DNA of 9,117 nucleotides from Oscillospiraceae bacterium (GTDB taxonomy: Bacteria > Bacillota > Clostridia > Oscillospirales > Oscillospiraceae): the NCBI GenBank assembly GCA_020025655.1, contig JAHHRR010000059.1, forward strand, positions 1-9,117. The letters run 5' to 3'. This document shows positions 6,496 to 9,117 of this stretch, piece by piece. Under the pieces are notes generated by a model, which was given only the letters and a program-made list of their open reading frames with translations, was not told the DNA's origin and ran no database searches. Within the stretch, counting starts at the first letter, position 1, and every line of letters begins with the position of its first letter. The translations under genes were made by a program, and so were the position numbers.

Positions 6496-8193
6496 TCAGG
6501 AATCTGCCATACGCACCTGATCGCCGGTCTTTACAGGCGCATTACTGGTGGTTATAACATAATCTCCGTATCCCAGATCTCCGGTAACTGCTGAGTTAAC
6601 GTCATCAGCTGCAAGTACCTCAACACTGACACGACGGGCAATATAGCGGTTTCCGAGAGGAGAATTCTTTGCTTCAATCTTAAGAACGAAGCTTCCGTTG
6701 GTGTCGTTTCTGATTGCGCTGTTGGGGATTACGACATCATAGTTTGCGCTCTTCTGTCCAACTGAAAGAGTAAGCTCGGAGCCTGCATTTACATCACCCT
6801 CAAGTTCAAAGGTAAGGAGCTTATTGGTCTGAGGATTCTTGGGGTCTACCTTAATGGTGCTGAGGGTTGCGGTAATGGAGTTGCCCCAGTAGTAGTTGGA
6901 TACGGTTGCGGTGTCACCGGGTTTCAGGCGGCGGGCCTGATCGTTGGTAACAGAGAAGGAGAGGTTATAGCCCATGTCGGGAACCTCTATGGTGCAGAGA
7001 AGATCATCCTTGAGCTTGGTATCGCCGGAGGTGCAGTCCACAGTCTGGATAGTACCTGATACCTTAGCAGTGACTTCATTGTCCTCACCGCCGGAAAGCT
7101 CTTTGATTTTCTTTTTCTGCTGTTCAATCTGATAGCCTATATCGGAAAGATCAATTGATGCCAGCTGATCGTTTTTCTGGTCGGCAACCTTCTGCTGTTC
7201 CAGTTCGTATTTAGCATTAAAGAGATCATTTTCTGCATTCTTTCTTGCAAGGACAGCTGCATCATATGCTTCTTTCTTAGGTCCTGCGCTTACAAGAAGT
7301 CTGTCCAGAATTGCCTGACAGGTGTCAACACGTTTTTGATACTCGCTAAGATTTAAAGCATTATGCTCCTTTAATTCATTCAGCGCCAAATTGGCTGCAG
7401 TAAGTTCCTCATTAGCTGCATTTTTTTCCTTTTCCCACTCCTCGTGTGACGGGAACATAGGCTCTGCAGAAGCTGTTACAGCGGGGCTTGTTTCAGGGGT
7501 CTGAGTATCATCTACGGAAGGATTTTCGGGGCTCGGTGAAGGCTTGGGCTCATTTTGCATAATGAGATTAAGCCTGTCCGCAGCATCATCAACTCTTTTC
7601 TGTGCTGCTGCTTCACTCTCCTGATTAGCTGCAAGCAGTGCATCATAATCCTTCTTGGCCTGCTCCAGATTTGCCTGTGCTTCTGTTATCTTACCTGCAA
7701 GAAGGCTTGAATCTTCGCCCAGTTCAGCAAAGGCTCTATCCTCTGCTGCTTTTGCAGCATCAAGTGCTTCTGTTGCAAGAGCAATTTTTCTGTCAAGCAA
7801 GGTGTAATCATGGGTAGGAATATTTATAGCAGCTTTCTGATAGCTTACCTGTAAAGTTCTGAGTGCCTCCTGTGCAGCCTCCAGCTCCTCGCTGGCGCCC
7901 TGACCGAGAACAAAAAGAACATCACCTGCTTCAACTTCCTGTCCGACCTTTACCATAACCGCACGGATATCTCTTGTCTGTTCAGCCTTTACCTGATGAT
8001 TTCCGTTTGCGGTAACAGTGCCGGTTCCTCTGACCTTGGCAGTGATGGGGCCGCTCTCAACATACTGAGTTGCTACCTCAGGCAGAGTGCGGTTCATAAT
8101 AGTATTTGAAAAAAAGGTTAGTACAAGCAGTACAGCCAGAAATGCGATTGCAGCATTTTTGACCCACTCCCTGTTTTTCGGCTTAAATTCCAT
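6496..8193 (-). CDS. HlyD/MacA-like membrane fusion (adaptor) protein with long interrupted coiled coil
   Basis: Membrane-anchored extracytoplasmic adaptor of the HlyD/MacA/YknX type, which normally docks on an ABC or other exporter. Order of parts: one membrane helix (about 12-30); first half of the barrel-sandwich/lipoyl-like domain (47-98, including GTGTVTANG and the VKVGQEVEAGDVLF segment); a helical coiled-coil arm (100-213); a Pro/Ser/Thr-rich linker (214-250, PKPSPSPENP and on); a return helical arm (251-368); second lipoyl half (372-400, AKVSGTIQTVD); beta-barrel (about 405-480) and membrane-proximal domain (485-560). At 565 aa it is longer than typical MacA (about 370-400 aa) because of the arms and linker. 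GGGAG, six bases before the ATG, supports the start. It follows the carbohydrate permease gene by 14 bases and precedes the MacB-like gene by one base. Confidence 0.86.
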   Translation of the reverse strand: MEFKPKNREWVKNAAIAFLAVLLVLTFFSNTIMNRTLPEVATQYVESGPITAKVRGTGTVTANGNHQVKAEQTRDIRAVMVKVGQEVEAGDVLFVLGQGASEELEAAQEALRTLQVSYQKAAINIPTHDYTLLDRKIALATEALDAAKAAEDRAFAELGEDSSLLAGKITEAQANLEQAKKDYDALLAANQESEAAAQKRVDDAADRLNLIMQNEPKPSPSPENPSVDDTQTPETSPAVTASAEPMFPSHEEWEKEKNAANEELTAANLALNELKEHNALNLSEYQKRVDTCQAILDRLLVSAGPKKEAYDAAVLARKNAENDLFNAKYELEQQKVADQKNDQLASIDLSDIGYQIEQQKKKIKELSGGEDNEVTAKVSGTIQTVDCTSGDTKLKDDLLCTIEVPDMGYNLSFSVTNDQARRLKPGDTATVSNYYWGNSITATLSTIKVDPKNPQTNKLLTFELEGDVNAGSELTLSVGQKSANYDVVIPNSAIRNDTNGSFVLKIEAKNSPLGNRYIARRVSVEVLAADDVNSAVTGDLGYGDYVITTSNAPVKTGDQVRMADS

Positions 8194-8207
8194 GTTATTC
8201 TCCCTTC

Positions 8208-9083
8208 TTATCCCTTAACGCTGCCGGAGTTGGCAATTCCTTCAACCAGATATTCCTCACCATGGAGGAACAGGAGCAGCGATGGTATCATATATACAGT
8301 AGCCATTGCAAAGGCAAGGCCTATTTCTCCCGCGTTTATACTGGAAAGGAAAACTGACAGCGGCTGCTGTTCTGCATCATTGAGCAGAATAAGCGGCTGC
8401 TCAACCATGTTCCAGTAGTCTATAAACACAAGTATGGTTATTGAATAAAGCGCCGAACGGCACTGGGGCAGGCAGATTTTTGTGAATATCTGCCATTCTC
8501 CCGCTCCGTCCACCTTAGCCGCCTCTATAAGCGAATAAGGGATACGTCGCATAAACTTGGTAAGCAGGAACACCGAGAACGGTGCAAACATACCGGGGAG
8601 AATAATTGACCAGCGGGTATTTATGATACCCAGCCATTTACTGACAAGATAGTTAGGAACGAGAGTTACCTGATAGGGCATCAGCATAAGGATTACATAG
8701 AAGAAGAAAATTCCGCTTCTGATTTTTCCTCTCCAGCGGGTGAAGCTGTATGCTGCAATAGAGGCAACTACCACCTGAAAGATAACGATAGGAACTACAA
8801 GAATTACGCTGTTCCAGAACTTTATAAGATATTCAGGAGACTTTATAAGACCTGTAATATACTGAGAAAGTGTAACCTTGTCAGGGATGAATTTCAGGTT
8901 TACGGTTTCCGACACATAGCCGCCGGTAGTTGTGGAAAAGATCATGCCGTAGTTTGAATTTATCTCACTTTCAGACATGAACGAGTTTGTAATAGTAAGA
9001 ACCGTGGGCAGGAGGAATGCAATGGCAAAGACTGCACACAGCACAAACATTGCACCTCTGCCGAAATAATGTTTCTTTTTCAT
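8208..9083 (-). CDS. Carbohydrate ABC transporter permease (MalG/binding-protein-dependent type)
   Basis: Inner-membrane subunit of an ABC sugar importer (CUT1-like, MalG family). The 291-aa protein has an N-terminal helix after MKKKHYFGRG, several further hydrophobic segments, and the diagnostic cytoplasmic EAA loop (187-206: EAAKVDGAGEW, then a run ending ICLP) that docks the ATPase. The C-terminus (YLVEGIANSGSVKG) is also typical of MalG-like permeases. The expected partners are a MalF-like permease, a solute-binding protein and an ATPase, none of which lies in the window; in Firmicutes the ATPase is often a shared MsmK-type protein encoded elsewhere. The ATG at 9081-9083 overlaps the stop of an upstream reading frame (ATGA) and has AAGGA nine bases before it. 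The sugar cannot be predicted. The gene is directly followed by an HlyD-like adaptor gene, an unusual neighbour. Confidence 0.93.
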   Translation of the reverse strand: MKKKHYFGRGAMFVLCAVFAIAFLLPTVLTITNSFMSESEINSNYGMIFSTTTGGYVSETVNLKFIPDKVTLSQYITGLIKSPEYLIKFWNSVILVVPIVIFQVVVASIAAYSFTRWRGKIRSGIFFFYVILMLMPYQVTLVPNYLVSKWLGIINTRWSIILPGMFAPFSVFLLTKFMRRIPYSLIEAAKVDGAGEWQIFTKICLPQCRSALYSITILVFIDYWNMVEQPLILLNDAEQQPLSVFLSSINAGEIGLAFAMATVYMIPSLLLFLHGEEYLVEGIANSGSVKG

Positions 9084-9117
9084 CCCTCCACATCCTTTCC
9101 GAACCAGTCCTCAGCCT
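9080..9117 (-). CDS. Partial CDS: C-terminus of upstream gene (probably the partner permease)
   Basis: Reading inward from the right edge on the - strand, one frame is open and ends AEDWFGKDVEG followed by TGA at 9080-9082. That stop overlaps the start codon of the carbohydrate permease as ATGA. Such an overlap is typical of translationally coupled subunits, and a MalF-type permease is the usual gene in this position. Only about 11 codons are visible, so identity is inferred purely from context. Confidence 0.5.
   Translation of the reverse strand, partial: AEDWFGKDVEG

Noticed and set aside
9084..9089. GGAGGG directly before the carbohydrate permease ATG as its ribosome binding site
   Set aside because: It leaves at most one base to the start codon, too close to work; the AAGGA nine bases upstream, or coupling through ATGA, is more plausible.

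Overview
The window looks like chromosomal DNA of a low-to-moderate GC Firmicute, probably a gut-type Clostridia (Oscillospiraceae/Ruminococcaceae-like). This is inferred from strong AAGGAG/GGAGG ribosome binding sites, a TTG start, short intergenic gaps, A-tract/T-tract hairpin terminators, and the protein family mix. No species can be named from sequence alone.

Left part (1-2680, + strand): an amino-acid block of homoserine kinase (thrB), a single-ACT-domain threonine ammonia-lyase (ilvA) and a RidA-family enamine/imine deaminase. ThrB makes the phosphorylated precursor of threonine. IlvA deaminates threonine through reactive enamine/imine intermediates, and RidA hydrolyses those. A putative promoter between thrB and ilvA could uncouple the last two genes. 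Two hairpin terminators follow ridA.

Middle (2642-5402): serine hydroxymethyltransferase (glyA) on the - strand, followed by a 60-aa two-helix membrane protein. A 179-bp divergent promoter region separates glyA from a + strand membrane-anchored or secreted endonuclease/exonuclease/phosphatase-fold hydrolase. A bidirectional hairpin terminator separates the hydrolase from the next, convergent operon.

Right part (5406-9117, - strand; transcription enters from beyond the right edge): the tail of a probable operon. In transcription order it holds the last codons of an upstream gene overlapping the next start by ATGA, a MalG-type carbohydrate ABC permease, a 565-aa HlyD/MacA-like adaptor with a long interrupted coiled coil, and a 362-aa protein with a MacB-like extracytoplasmic domain but no FtsX-type permease bundle. 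No ATPase is encoded in the window. A sugar-importer permease translationally packed with an efflux-type adaptor and a stripped-down MacB-like partner is the most unusual thing here, and may be an accessory assembly attached to an importer. The start of this operon lies outside the window, so that idea rests on context.

No tRNA, rRNA, CRISPR array, insertion sequence or riboswitch was seen. The longest gene-free stretch is the 179-bp divergent region.
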